DNA of 64,000 nt from Epiperipatus broadwayi. Its lineage: Eukaryota; Onychophora; Udeonychophora; Euonychophora; Peripatidae. A program made the position numbers and the translations under genes. Each line of letters opens with the position of its first letter. Positions within the stretch are counted from its first letter, which is position 1. This document shows, piece by piece, positions 23,839 through 36,300 of the stretch. The DNA lies in assembly GCA_028023455.1 (NCBI GenBank), contig JAQFVV010012441.1, forward strand, positions 3,349,911 to 3,413,910. The letters run 5' to 3'. The notes beneath the pieces are model-generated. The model saw only the letters and a list, made by a program, of their open reading frames with translations. It made no database searches and was not told where the DNA came from.

Positions 23839-24657
23839 ATAAATTGAATTTAATAGACTGAAAGCAGATTCCCTTTTCATTTAGCATAATTCAAACAATT
23901 AATGTTATTGATGATGGTAGGATTTTATTTTGCAATGGTCATTTGTAATTGGTATTTTGCTTAAATGATATAGCTTATATATAAATTTTTAAAAGTTGTG
24001 ATACTTTTATCCAAGTTTGCTGCTTATTTTAAACTTTCATTCACTATAAAATTTCCAGACGATTCTCATTCATTACACATATATATTTGCTAGAAACTAG
24101 TTCATTACCTGAACTAGAAATCTGAAGCATCTTTGGATTGATACCAGTGCTTATCAGGCATATTTGTCAATTTATTATATATATTAGTATAAAAATGTTC
24201 ATAGATTTATAGATATAAAAATTGAAATTTTTCCGAGTTAATCTATGTAAACTTACAGCTACAATGTAATCAGAAAAGCTGAAAACACACTATCTAGCAA
24301 CAGTGCCTGTCTGACTAACCTTTGGTTGATATTAGACTTGTAATACAGACATAAGTAGTTTGTATTCTTTGAATTTTCACAAGCAATCAACTTTTTTTTA
24401 TAAAAAGTTGTTTACATTAATTTGTAGATTTTTACAAGCTTATAGACATAAGTATTAATTTATAATGATATGTTTCTATTCAGTAATATAGATGAAGTGT
24501 TATTGGCAATGTAAACCAGGCAAAGGGTGAGTTAAAACTGATAGTGCAAGTTGAAACTAGATTATCTTGCAATAAAAGCAGTATTTAATATTGTAGAAAA
24601 CTCTCCATAAAGTAGTACCCCCAATTCAAGCTTTAGTAATCAATGGATTTAAGAAAG
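23839..24657. other. Non-coding AT-rich DNA
   Basis: No gene or element is supported. Confidence 0.5.
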
Positions 24658-24865
24658 TTTGTCATAAAATCCTCATCTAGTACCTACTCATCCAATAATC
24701 CACACTAGTTTTTAGCTTGTGGCTTTCATCAGTGAAGAACCTTGGATCCGAGAGCACTGCACCTAGACCTTAGGATCCAAGGCTTTTCAATGAGGATAGC
24801 CACATGCTAGGACTAGTCTGGGATATTGGATGAGTAAGCACTAGATTGGGGATTTATGTATAAAC
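24658..24865. mobile_element. Hairpin MITE-like element
   Basis: Imperfect arms of about 75 bp (GTTTGTCATAAAATCCTCAT... and its complement ending ...GGGGATTTATGTATAAAC) enclose a second, shorter inverted pair around CTTGGATCC / GGATCCAAG. The nested hairpin would fold almost end to end. It has no coding capacity. Confidence 0.7.
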
Positions 24866-25029
24866 CTTGCACATATTTATTATTAAAACTTGCATTAGAT
24901 GACACTATTGTATAGAGAGTTTGTTATTGTATTAATAGCTTATGTAAACAGGAAATGGTGATCATGTGATGTTTTTATGCTATTATTTATTTCTCAATTT
25001 TACAAGTATCTATTTATGTAAAACAAATT

Positions 25030-25410
25030 ATTAATGGTGACAATAAATATTCATAATAACTTATAAAAACAGAAATACTTCAGCTTTTTACATAACCATT
25101 TTCAACTGGAAGCATTTGGTGGAAGTAAATATCATCATGTAATATTGTAAGATTCACAAATTTTAGCATTTACACTTCTCCATTCATTAAATATTTCAAT
25201 GATATTAAGAAGTTTTAGTAACTTATATTTATAGAAATGGCAAATCTTAATTAATATTTGAAGTTTGAGTGTTAAAATTCATGAATCTTGGTATATTGCG
25301 TGACACTGTTTACTTTACCAAATTTCAAAAGTTTCCAGTTGAATATGGTTATGTAAATAACTGAAAGTACTTTTGTGTTTTTATTGTGAATATTTATTAA
25401 TCACTGTTAA
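25030..25410. mobile_element. Long inverted-repeat element
   Basis: Arms at about 25030-25170 and 25260-25410 pair imperfectly: AATAAATATTCA..., then TTACATAACCATTTTCAACTG and AAGATTCA...AATTTTA, with complements on the right. It is non-coding. Confidence 0.65.
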
Positions 25411-26707
25411 TACTTTTTATTGTTTTTACAATAATTCATCATTATTTTCAACTATTAAGGATGAAGAGTTCTCCAAATATAATCTATATTCTTTGGTCTA
25501 TACTGAGATGGATTGATTTAATAGTACATAAGTATGTATGTGAAATCTACTTATATATTTAAAACTTAAAAGTATAAGTAAATGCCAACAAAATTTACAT
25601 ATATAATTATTTAAAATAAACTGTAGAATACCCGAAATAAATTTTGCAATACTATGAATGATTTAAAATTAGATATAAAAAGTATTTTTTTAATACAAAT
25701 ATTTTGATTTCTTTCTAATTTTGCCAAAAATCTAAATTTTTAATGTATTTTAAAAACTTTTTTCATAAAACGAAATAATTACTTTAAGAGACATGTCTAT
25801 GTAATTATAAAGTCAATTCTAATATGTTTTTACATAAAGGATTACAAAAAAATGAATGTTAATTTAAAAAATGGAATAGTTGTCATTTAGTTATATTATT
25901 GTTTATATATATATTTTATCCTGATTTTCTGCAATAATTGTAATGGTTCGAAAAATGTAATCAAGATGAAAAAACTTATCGTTAATTCTTCCTTTATTAA
26001 TTCCATAGTCTTTACTATCAATAGAGGGTTCAGTTTAATTGATGGAATTGTTGTTGAAGTCGTTTTCAAAAGAAAGGCACTTGCTTGCCTATCTCTACAT
26101 TGGTCAAGTTTGAATTTCCAGAGAAGTAGTAGTGTCTTCTTTGTGTTGTCTTCATAGCCTAGTATGTTTATAGTAATTCCACTTACCAAAGCTGAGGTTT
26201 GGAAATTATAAAAGCTGAAATTGAGCTAAGGTTTACCAACATTTATCTTGTCTATCTGGTAAAAAGATATGTCATAGCAATAATCTACACAAGAAATCAG
26301 CTTAATCTTTTAAGTTCAAGTGCTATGTTATTTCTAGATTAAAGAAATTTTCTTTCTCTTGTTTACATATTGCCCTCACATGATACCTATTTCACATATA
26401 CATGGAAGGATAGATAAAATAATCAACTATTAAGAAAATAAATACACAAATTATGTATGCTAATTGAATACAGTGCTAAAGAATGAAAAAAAAGGCTATT
26501 TTACCATAATATACCCTCAGTTTGTTTACTTTTTTTGTTAAAAAATAGTTTTTTATAAGTAATTATAGCTACACAACTATTGAATAAATGAGTCAGCTAA
26601 TGAAACAAAAATATCTGATAAGAGTAGAAAGTGATTGACCAGATCAAATCTTGGACAAGGTTAAAAGTGTTCAGGGGATAGAAACTCTAGATATATAAAT
26701 CTTGTTT
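25411..26707. other. Non-coding AT-rich DNA
   Basis: No supported gene. Overlapping open frames on both strands near 25.9-26.2 kb have no recognisable motif and no splice-site support. Confidence 0.45.
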
Positions 26708-26834
26708 TAATTATAAAGGGCTTGAACTCAGACTTTCAAGCTCCCTATGTATGTAGTCATGTGTATTGGTTGCATAAGATGGATTGGATAGATGTAGAGA
26801 GCTTGAAGGTCTGAGTTCAAATCCCTTATAATTA
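26708..26834. mobile_element. Short member of the 10.6-kb/49-kb foldback family
   Basis: A 127-bp element has terminal inverted repeats of about 38 bp: TAATTATAAAGGGCTTGAAC at the left and the complement of ATTTGAACTCAGACCTTCAA at the right. These ends are the outer ends of the foldbacks at 10647-11160 and 48958-49390; the long inner arms are missing. Confidence 0.8.
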
Positions 26835-26867
26835 CATTAAAGTTTAGTATAGATAATATACATATTT

Positions 26868-27512
26868 TAATAATAATCAGAAAATGATAAATTCTTTATA
26901 ACAGATATAAATATCAATAATAATTTTATTCCTACAAAGCCTTTTTAAGCACCTGGTTTGGTGCCCTAATATCTTTAATGTTAAGGAACTATTTCAGACA
27001 TAAAACCATCTAGTGTTCAATAATGGAATTAAAATAAGCAAAACAATATAAATCATTAAAATAAATCAAAACCCTCATATATAAATCCAGTAATTACAAA
27101 ATAATTGTTTATATCAATACAAAAAATAAATTACACACATTATTTACAAATATATATATTTAATTTTATATAATTTTCCATTCATTTTTAATTTACCAAT
27201 TGTTAACCAAATTTATAGAAGTCTTGTAAATATTCATACAATTATTCAAATTATTTTTAATAGTATGTTTCATATATTTTTATATGAGAGTTTTGATTTA
27301 TTTTAATGATTTATATTGTTATTGCTTGTTTTAATTCCATTATTGAACACTAAATGGTTTTATGTCTGAAATAGTTCGTTAATGTTAAATAGATTATTAA
27401 CATTTGAAAAGGCACAAAACCAGGTGATGAAAATGGCTTTTTATGTATAAAATTATTATTGATATTTATATAGCGGTTAAAGAATTTATTATTATTTTCT
27501 GATTATTATTTT
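26868..27512. mobile_element. Large foldback element, about 215-240-bp arms
   Basis: The left arm (26868-27085) and right arm (27276-27512) are reverse complements with few differences; both contain GAACTATTTCAGACATAAAA, TTCAATAATGGAATTAAAA and CACCTGGTTT. The spacer is about 190 bp of AT-rich DNA. It has no coding capacity and sits next to the 127-bp foldback mini-copy. Confidence 0.8.
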
Positions 27513-28580
27513 ATGGAAGAGCAGCCTAAAAAGTTTTATTCTTTTTCAATTTTGACATATATCTAAATATTAAATCTTGTTTTAATGTTAAAAAATAATA
27601 ATGAAATTGGTGATTTTGGGATTTGTATTCTATATAATTTAGTTTAAAAGTTAAAGAAAATTGAGAATTAATGTTTGAAATATTTTTAAATATGTGAATT
27701 TATTACATATAAAATTCTTTATTATATATGGTTAAAATAGAATAATGTAAGCTTAAAAATTTAATCAGTTAATTATTAAGAAATGAAATAGATATAGTAT
27801 GTGTATGTACTGATGTATGTGCACATATATTTAAATTCTTTCATTATTTATATTAAATAATTAATAATTGAATTATTTTGTACTCCAGATGGATGTGTGC
27901 CTATATGTATGATCTTCATGAGACCTATAATCTACATATTTTTTATATATTACTATTTAAATAATGTTGCTTGTATAATTTATTTGCCTATCCCTGGAAA
28001 TATTCAATACCTGTAAGTCAAAATCAGAGTGATGGTTTTGAATTGTAAAATATTTATCAGTCATCATTATTTTAAATAACTTTGTTGAAATTATTAAATA
28101 CTAATATCATTTGTTTATTTTCTCTTGTTCTTAGACATCAGGATCCTTGTGATCTCAAAGTTACCTTCTAATTAACAGGATAAGGAATGTAAATTTTTTT
28201 AGAATCTTGGCATTATGGTAATGACTGTAGTTTTAAAATCCACTCTTTTTGTGTATATATTTCTATGATGATAATGGCTAAGTTATTGTTGGCCAGTATA
28301 CTCACATTAGTTGATGGCCCAAAGTATTGATGTAATGATCCCTGCATTTTTGATATATATGTATATTTCATTTTATAGTTGTTTTCGCACTTATATCCAC
28401 ACATGCAGCAAGAAATATTAATGATTGTTGTTTTATTATATTGTAACCTAATTTTGGCATTTTGATCTAAGCTTATATGATTTCTCATTTAAGCATAGGC
28501 ATATAGATTGACTGTTGACTATTGAATAACGATTATTATTGGTAGTATTATTATTGAAATACTAGTGTAATGTATATACT
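27513..28580. other. Non-coding AT-rich DNA
   Basis: No gene or element is supported. Confidence 0.5.
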
Positions 28581-28584
28581 TAAC

Positions 28585-28657
28585 CTAGCTGTAATTAAAG
28601 ATGATTTGAACCCAGACATTCAAGCTCCCTATAATCATCACCTGTAATTACAGCTAG
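28585..28657. mobile_element. Terminal fragment of the GGATTTGAAC foldback family
   Basis: A 73-bp segment is bounded by CTAGCTGTAATTA and its complement TAATTACAGCTAG. It holds one terminal block (GATTTGAACCCAGACATTCAAG) like the ends of the foldback family. It is probably a decayed short member. Confidence 0.5.
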
Positions 28658-28689
28658 TATTATTATTATATTTATGACTTATATTTGAT

Positions 28690-28912
28690 ATATTGGTTTC
28701 AGCTGATTTTCTACTCCCCTACTGTGTTCAATTAAAAAATACATATGAGTAATTTTTCATCACTCCCATATAAATTCCCTTTATTCCATATCATTACAAT
28801 ATCTTTATTATATCATTCCAGCAAATTTTTTTGCCTTATCCATTCATTACATGTAAAAAAAAAGACTTTAACTGTTCATCTATTGTCTAATTTTTTATAA
28901 TATATATTTAAA
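28690..28912. repeat. Dispersed repeat R1, copy 1
   Basis: About 220 bp is highly similar, in the same orientation, to 31672-31870: TTGGTTTCAGCTGATTTTCT..., a CCAGCAAATTTTTTTGCCTT block and an end at CTAATTTTTTATAATA. The family is unknown and no open frame is seen. Confidence 0.75.
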
Positions 28913-28959
28913 TAAATTATTACACGGCACACAGCAACATAGTTGTGAGTGTGCATACA

Positions 28960-29255
28960 TATATAAAGTAAAGAAAAAGTAGAAATAAACACTGACATTA
29001 ATTTTTGTAAATATTTTCTATATTTCACTTGGAATAATAATGACTGTAGTGTAAAGGATTAAGTAACTGATTTAAAATAAAATTTTATTATAAATTAAAT
29101 TTTTAAAAAAGGTCTGAATAAATATAAATATTGTATTAATATTATTCTGATTTTGAAATTTAAAAACAAGCATGGTATTTTTGAAATTTTTTAATTCATT
29201 GAACAAAATTTCTATCTATTAGAAATCCCCTATATGAAAACATGTATATCACACT
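28960..29255. other. Non-coding AT-rich DNA
   Basis: No gene or element is supported. Confidence 0.5.
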
Positions 29256-29775
29256 TTGATAAAACTTCAAGCTTGTTTTCAAAAGGGATTAGAGAGATTA
29301 AAAAAAACTGTTTTCAATCAAGGTGTTGTTATCACCTCAGATGATTCTATAAAAGGGCTGATAAAAATGTCAGCTGCAAACTGGATAATAGTTTTTGTAA
29401 GAGGCTGGTCAGCTGCAAAGTTGGTTTTAATATTTTGTTGCAGCTTATTGAAGTTAGCAGCAGTTGATTATAACTGGCCAGAGAGATGGCTGGCAGATTT
29501 ATACATAACTCCCATGAGATGTAACTGAAGTCACGGCAGGAGATCCATCAGCAGTCTATCAGTCCAATGGTGGACTTTGAATTCACATGGAGGAAAATGA
29601 TCTACTTCTTTGTGTTGAAATCCATAGCCTTAAAAGTGTTCTGGAAGACAGCTTGCTAATCCTGGACAGAAGGAAGCTCATGGCATGCCAACAAATCTCC
29701 TGAATTGTATCTCTTCCTGATGCTAACAATTGCCTGGACTATTTTTCTGATGATGATGATGACAAACAATCACAA
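29256..29775. other. GC-richer unassigned segment ending in (TGA)n
   Basis: About 500 bp is clearly less AT-rich than its surroundings, with a 90-codon plus-strand frame lacking recognisable motifs. It ends near a short TGATGATGATGATGA tract (about 29748-29762). The composition and the RTE-like tail suggest a non-autonomous retroelement mobilised by RTE, but no part aligns by eye with the RTE copies here. Confidence 0.3.
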
Positions 29776-31671
29776 GAACCAATCTTACCATGAGAAAGCT
29801 TGAAGAATTGGTATATGTATGCTGCTATTTATCCATATGCAGAGAAGCAAAGATAAACGTATATACAAAAATGAGATGTTTTAAAATTTGTAATATTTAA
29901 ATTAAAGACATTATGATTTGTTAAAGGCAATCCATAATAGTGTTGTATATAAAGTGAACGAAATTTTAAATTTTTTTTTTCTTAAATAATTCATTTTTGA
30001 AATGATATTCTACAGTGAGATATATAATATATGATGATTTTGTTTAAAATCATTTATTGAGAAAACAAAAAGACATTTTAAAATTTCTATATTTAATTTA
30101 CAAATTGTTATAATTAATTAACAATGATCTGTTAAAGGCTGAACATATTTTAAAAGAAAAAAAAAGTAAAAAAAAAAATTGACTTTATTTTGTTCTGGAA
30201 AGTAAACTTTTTATGAGAGTGTTTATGATTCAATTGATATCATCTATAATTTTATTTATACATGGTTATGCTTGCATTTATATGAAAAATATATTTAATA
30301 ACTTATTATTGTGTCAAATTGAATATGTGGTATAAAAGATAATGTGCACATACATATATGTTAATAGATATTAAAATGTAGTATTTTAATCATTTATTGT
30401 AATTTATATAACGATTCAAAGGAGTTCAGAAGTTATTATACCACATCATATGTCTGTGTGTGTATGTGTCAATGCTTGTCAAATAGGACATAGATGTAAA
30501 ATTTAATCATTTTTTGTCACTATTGAATATCAATTGAAATATATTAATTGTATATTATAAATCGTGCGTCAGTGCGCATATATATGTAAACCACCATGTA
30601 ATAAATTTTGTTTAATCACATATATATAAATCACAATGTGATAATTTGTCATTATTGTATGTTAATCAAAATCAGAAGGCTTAATCGATATGTACAGCCT
30701 TATTCTAGATCTTAATATCATTTTTTATTTTTAATAAACTTGTGTTCAATTATGAAAATTATTCCAGTGGTTCTAAATATTTTTAGAATGTCTGTTTTCA
30801 TCATTATTTCTTGGTCACATAACAGTAATGAGCTTGTGTTCTTATGAGCTAGATTTGTGCAATAACATGCTAAATATATGGATGGGGTGTATATTAGTGT
30901 TTTGGGGCATCCAGAGATGATCAATCATCATCTTGGTTGGTGCAAAAGAGAATACTCTTTAAAGCCCATGCACTACATTTTATTTTAGTTTAGTCTCATT
31001 TGAAATGAAGTTTATAGTTGGCCAGTGCATTAATGGCACTAAATGGCCAGAGCATTGATGATGATCAGCATGTTTTAATGTCCCAGCATTATTGTTTTCT
31101 GAGTTATTATATTTTGATGGATGATGAGCACTTAGTTTATGCCTCCAAATTAATGGTTAAATAATTGTCCCAAGCTGGCAAAGGCTCAATAGTTAGCCTG
31201 GTCTCCAGAAGATCCATTTCCAATCCAGTTACCAGATTGACTGTTGATTTATATTTTTTATTATAATCCAGTGACAGGATTGACTATTGATTTACTGTAT
31301 TGATTACTTTTCGTGGATCATTCATGGTGATGAGTGGTTGGTGTTTTGAGTATTACTATTACTTACTTTTTGATAATGCTGTTTGATATATGTTTGATTA
31401 TGATTATAGTTGCTCTAAGGAGTTAACTGATCTAGCTGGTTGATATTTCGGAAATTCTCTAATCTCATACTCTTTTTAATATATAACATTACTTATAAAT
31501 TTTTTTATTATTAAACATTACTTTAATAATAAATATTTTGGTATATTAAATATTTCTTTAATATTATTATCTTACTTTATTATACTTTTTGTAAATATTT
31601 CATTTTAAATTTGACTGGGTATGATGATGATTTTTCCATCACCCTAGTTTCACACCCCATTCCGTTAAAAT
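29776..31671. other. Non-coding AT-rich DNA
   Basis: No supported gene. Around 31170-31230 a tRNA-like word series (CTCAATAGTTAGCCTGG...ATTTCCAATCC) might be a decayed SINE, but pairing is unconvincing. Confidence 0.4.
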
Positions 31672-31870
31672 ATGTTGGTTTCAGCTAATTTTCTATTCTC
31701 CTATTGCATTCAATTAAAAAATATATATGAGTAATTTTTAATTCCCTTCATTCCATGTCATTACAACATCTTTATCATATCACTCCAGCAAATTTTTTTG
31801 CCTTATCCATCCATCACATGTAAAAAAAAAAAACCTTCAATTGTTCATCTGTTGTCTAATTTTTTATAAT
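31672..31870. repeat. Dispersed repeat R1, copy 2
   Basis: Direct-orientation copy of 28690-28912, slightly shorter owing to an internal deletion near CATCACTCCC. Confidence 0.75.
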
Positions 31871-34800
31871 ACATTCATTGCCTATTACAAAAGTGTTTTT
31901 TTTATTATTACTGTCCATTATATCCTTAAGTCTGTTATAACTTTAACCATTTTTCTTGTACAAAAGATTGCATTTAAATTAAGTAAACATTTTTGTTGTT
32001 TTATTATTTATTTATTTTAACTTTGTAAACAATGTATGTATGTTTTTTATCTCTCTTTTATATATATATATTTTACGATTTATAGAAAAGTAAAATAATA
32101 TTTTTGTTTATCTTTTTATGTAAAATCGCTATAAGCGATTCCGAGTGGAATTTGATGTATTAGAAGATTATTGTAATCATTCAGTTTAAAAATAATTAGT
32201 TTATATAAACAAACAAAAAAAATATTTTGACCAAAAAATTTTTTATGTTTATTTACTTGAATTCATTTTCTTATTGATTGAAAACTAGTGACTATCAGGT
32301 TTGCAATTTAAAGAGTCATAACTCAACATAATCTTTTTTTATATATCAATATTTTTCATTTTATAATGAAATCTCCATTCATTTTACTTTCCCTTTTACT
32401 ACCAATCCTTTATAATGATTGTTACTAGTATAAGATTAGCATAATCACCTATCTTTAATTGGCTTGCATTCATTTTCCAGTTAACTCATTTATTGTTGGA
32501 CAGTGCTGTTTAATGCATTGGTATTCCAATATCTTATCCCAAATGATGAACCATTTGATTTTTTTATATGAACGATTGTTTTTGTTTTTTTTAATATCTA
32601 TATTTAATATCTTTATTTGGTTTATCTATATAGGATAATATTAGTAATAGTTGTTGTTAGGACAAAATAAGGCATTTTTTTCAAACCATGAAAGAGAAAC
32701 CAATTATAAAATACTTATGATATATTATGCTGGCGATTTGATTAATAGGCAGAATTTTTCTATGATCACCAACCGTATGTTATCATTTACTTGAAGGCAT
32801 CTAAAATAGGTTAAATTTATAATTACTTTACTAAAGAGCAACTTTTTCTGAAGATTATCGTAATATACATATCAATTATTTTCACAATGTATTTTGATTG
32901 AACCACTAACTAAATAATTGAAAAATAGTGCAAGAGATAGAAATGTTGGGGGAAATATCTATTTCGGCTTGTGGAACATGCCTTTTGACAGATAACTGGT
33001 TATGGTGTGGATGATGATGAATCATGTAGTTAATTGTTTGGAAGATTATGGAACACAACAGTTTTATTCAATTGACAAAACTCAAGTGAGCTTTTAAATT
33101 ATAAAATAAAAGATTTTCAAAATATTGTAGATAAGTTATAAGTATTTTGATTCCTCTGGAATTCTAAATGTATTCAGCAGTTTTGATTCATCTGCACTTA
33201 AGCTAAGACTTTTCAGATTAAAAAATATAGTATGTTGAAAAAAGATTAGGCAGTAGTTCTTTTTCATAAAGTATTTAATTTCAATAAAGTTATTGAAGTA
33301 AGAACCAGATTGGTTTGCAACCCTCATTTGTGTAATTGTAGTTGTATCACGCCTATAACAGAATTACTTTGTGATAATCAATTGATTACAGAGATTTTAC
33401 AATAGAAAATGATTATTTTATTATTGTCTAATATTTTATTGCAAATTAGTATCTTTTATAATAAATGTATACAGTGAATATATATATGTGTGTGTGTAAT
33501 AACCTGCTTGTTAATTTATAAAATTTACAATACATTTGCATATGAGTGTATGATGCAGAGGTGTTAGACCATGTATCTACTGTTTCTGTGACTTAGAATT
33601 CAAATTCAGAACAATTTTTTTTGTTTAAAACTTTAATTTAATGTAGCTGGCATACAGGCAATCCAATTAACCTTTATAAATTGATAAGCACTTGGATATC
33701 TAGCTATACTTAGGGAGAAGGTATTGTTCAAATCCGCAACTGGGAATTCTGGTATTGTCTTTCTTTAACTGAATTTCTAGGAAAGATTGTAGAAATAACT
33801 TTTACATTGAAGTGATTATTTATTAAAAGTTTGTTTATGCTTATTTACATTATATAGTTGAACTTAAAAAACATATATAGAGGTGAGCTGTGAACTATGC
33901 TGTATTTTGTCCCAAGCCCTATTCATAGCTCACATTTTGTTGATAAACATTAATTAGAATGGAATAAATATTGTTTATTGATCTGCAAGTGTACAATATT
34001 TTTCAATTCATATATATATAACATACATTTTGTATATGTATAGTATGGGTAAAATCAAGATTGTAGTATAAACATAATTTTAAAAATAATAATGAAGTAA
34101 TTATTAATAATAAATTTAGGGGACACATTTACATATATTTTACTCAGTTTGTGTTGATTCATGCAGTCACTGAAGCAATAATAATAATAAGAAAAAAAAC
34201 TAACTACTGTATTTTTATTTATCAAATAAATAGTGAAATGTCTAACTTTTAGCGCTATTAAATGTGCTCTGGGTGATTTTTTTTTCAAGAACTTTTCTCT
34301 TATAGCAACATAAGTAACTGGTCTTATTATCGAGAAATTAGGATGTTTAATTAGTTTGATATTTTTAAGTTAGTATCAGCTTTTAGCATTACACACAGAA
34401 AATATTTTATTACACAAAATATTACACATCAAATTTGGAAAGTATAATAAAGGGAGAATAAAATGTATATGCTTTTAGCATAAACCAAACACATTTTGTT
34501 GTGGTATATAATCACATACAGTGCTTAGAGAAGGAAAAATGTCTTCCAAGTATTATAAAATTCACAAATTTTAATAGATTTGTTTGCTGTTTTTTTTTTT
34601 TTTTGCATACTTTTTTTGGATAGTATATAATTGAAGTTGTATAATTAGATATGGTATAGTTCATGGCTTCACTGTATATCTCATTGAATGCATTCAATAT
34701 TTGCATGTTCTTGAGTATGAAATTTTAATATTTGCATAGAAGTAAATTACATTGTGTATTAAAAGTATTCTTATTATTTTATAGATATAATAAACACCTC

Positions 34801-35980
34801 CATACTTCCCCATTCTTTTTAAATTCACTTAAATAAAGATATAATAAAAGACAAATGACCCCCAAAATGCATTTCGTGCTGAATCAGCACCATCATTTGG
34901 TCCAGGTCACTATCTCATATATATCTTATTATATAAAAAATATTTATCTAGAGCCCTCCTTGGTAGAAAAGATCCCATCAACACTTATCTGATCAACCTA
35001 TATTAACCTAATAATTATATATTATTAACTGATCTATTGGATTGTTAGTTGGGTAGGCATGACTCATTTTTTCTGAAAATAAAATCCAAATTTTGTTTAT
35101 GGCATGAAAAAATTTGAAAGTTCATTTTGATTAGACTCAAACTTTATTTAATGGGTGTACTGAATAGATCTTCTAATCACATAAGTTGGAGTAAATGAGC
35201 TAAATATATTGCATGTTTCAGTTAAACCAATCTTTTCAAGTATATTAGTAGTCTGCTTGTCCAATAAACTCAAACTATCAGTTGGCTAATTTATATCTTA
35301 ATATATTTTAAGGTCTAATAAATGTAACAAAAGTAATGTTAAAAATATGTGTTCAATTTTGTTATACATATAATCTTCACATTAAATTGTGGGTTTATTA
35401 AAATTATTTTCTACTGTAAATAATCATTAAAAGCCAGTTAACACTTTAGACAATATCAATAACAATCAACAATTTCAAACTGTTGTTAACCTTAAGCATT
35501 ATTACACTTACTATAAGTAATGTACATTTTAAATTAATACCAAGTGAATTCAATCCAATTCATAATCATAGTTAACAAAAGAAATATAGATAGTGCCATT
35601 AAGATCCGGATCCATATTATACTTGAATAAGATTAATGCAATGTGCTTTATTTTTAAAATGTGAAAGTAGCCATTTTACACAATGCAATCATGTAAAGAT
35701 GAAACTAGTGTGGGTTCATTTTAATAACCTTACTTTAATTGTATTTTATTATAAATGCCATATTTTATGATAATTTTAGTGAATGCATGAGAAATTTTTA
35801 TAAATATTATATACATATTTACTTCTTATGTAGTGTCAAATTAAAAATTCATTATATTTGAATGCAACTAATCAGAATCTTAATATAAATAGCCCAATCT
35901 CTCATACTACATGCTTTGGCTGAAGCACTCTTTACATGTGCTTGAAATTAAACAACTGTATGTATTATGTGTTTTGTCAT
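31871..35980. other. Non-coding AT-rich DNA
   Basis: No gene is supported. At about 34870-34920 a short decayed fragment of the foldback arm is present (GCTGAATCAGCACCATCATT, then GGTCCAG). At 35430-35500 there is a copy of the CACTT(T)AGACAATA repeat seen at 8.9 kb. At 33715-33755 a B-box-like GTTCAAATCC occurs without a convincing tRNA fold. Confidence 0.45.
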
Positions 35981-35987
35981 TACGTAA

Positions 35988-36176
35988 TTAGTTTAAAATG
36001 CAATATAAATTGTGATTGCATGCAATTACTTTTATACTTTGAAAAATAGAATTAATTTCAAGCTTGTTAGAAACAAACCAATTGCTGCTACTTTCGCATA
36101 ACTTTTCAGCTGTTTTAATTTTCAATATACTTAAGGCGGCTGATTTAATCAAATCTGCAATATACTTTGAAAACAT
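35988..36176 (-). pseudogene. Possible reverse transcriptase remnant
   Basis: The minus strand reads KTAEKLCESSSNWFVSNKLE, which resembles the segment just after the catalytic YADD box of Jockey/CR1-type reverse transcriptases, where a helix is followed by W-F-x-x-N-K-L-x-[IL]-N. A degraded AD pair lies about 20 residues upstream. No other RT block is recognisable in the flanks. The plus strand is also open here, so this is a weak call. Confidence 0.3.
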
Positions 36177-36300
36177 ACCGGAATTTAAATCTGATATTTC
36201 AGAGTTAGTGATTCTAGTGTTTCATGTTATACACATATTTCTTTGTTTAGAGAACCAGTTATTAAAATATTGCTTGTGCACCACGGCCTTACATATTTAA

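Noticed and set aside
29256-29528. 90-codon plus-strand gene
   Set aside because: No family motif, no Kozak or splice context, and the segment ends at an RTE-like TGA tract, suggesting a retroelement fragment instead.
36064-36300. 78-codon plus-strand frame
   Set aside because: No motif or splice support. The minus strand of the same DNA resembles an RT remnant more, although weakly.
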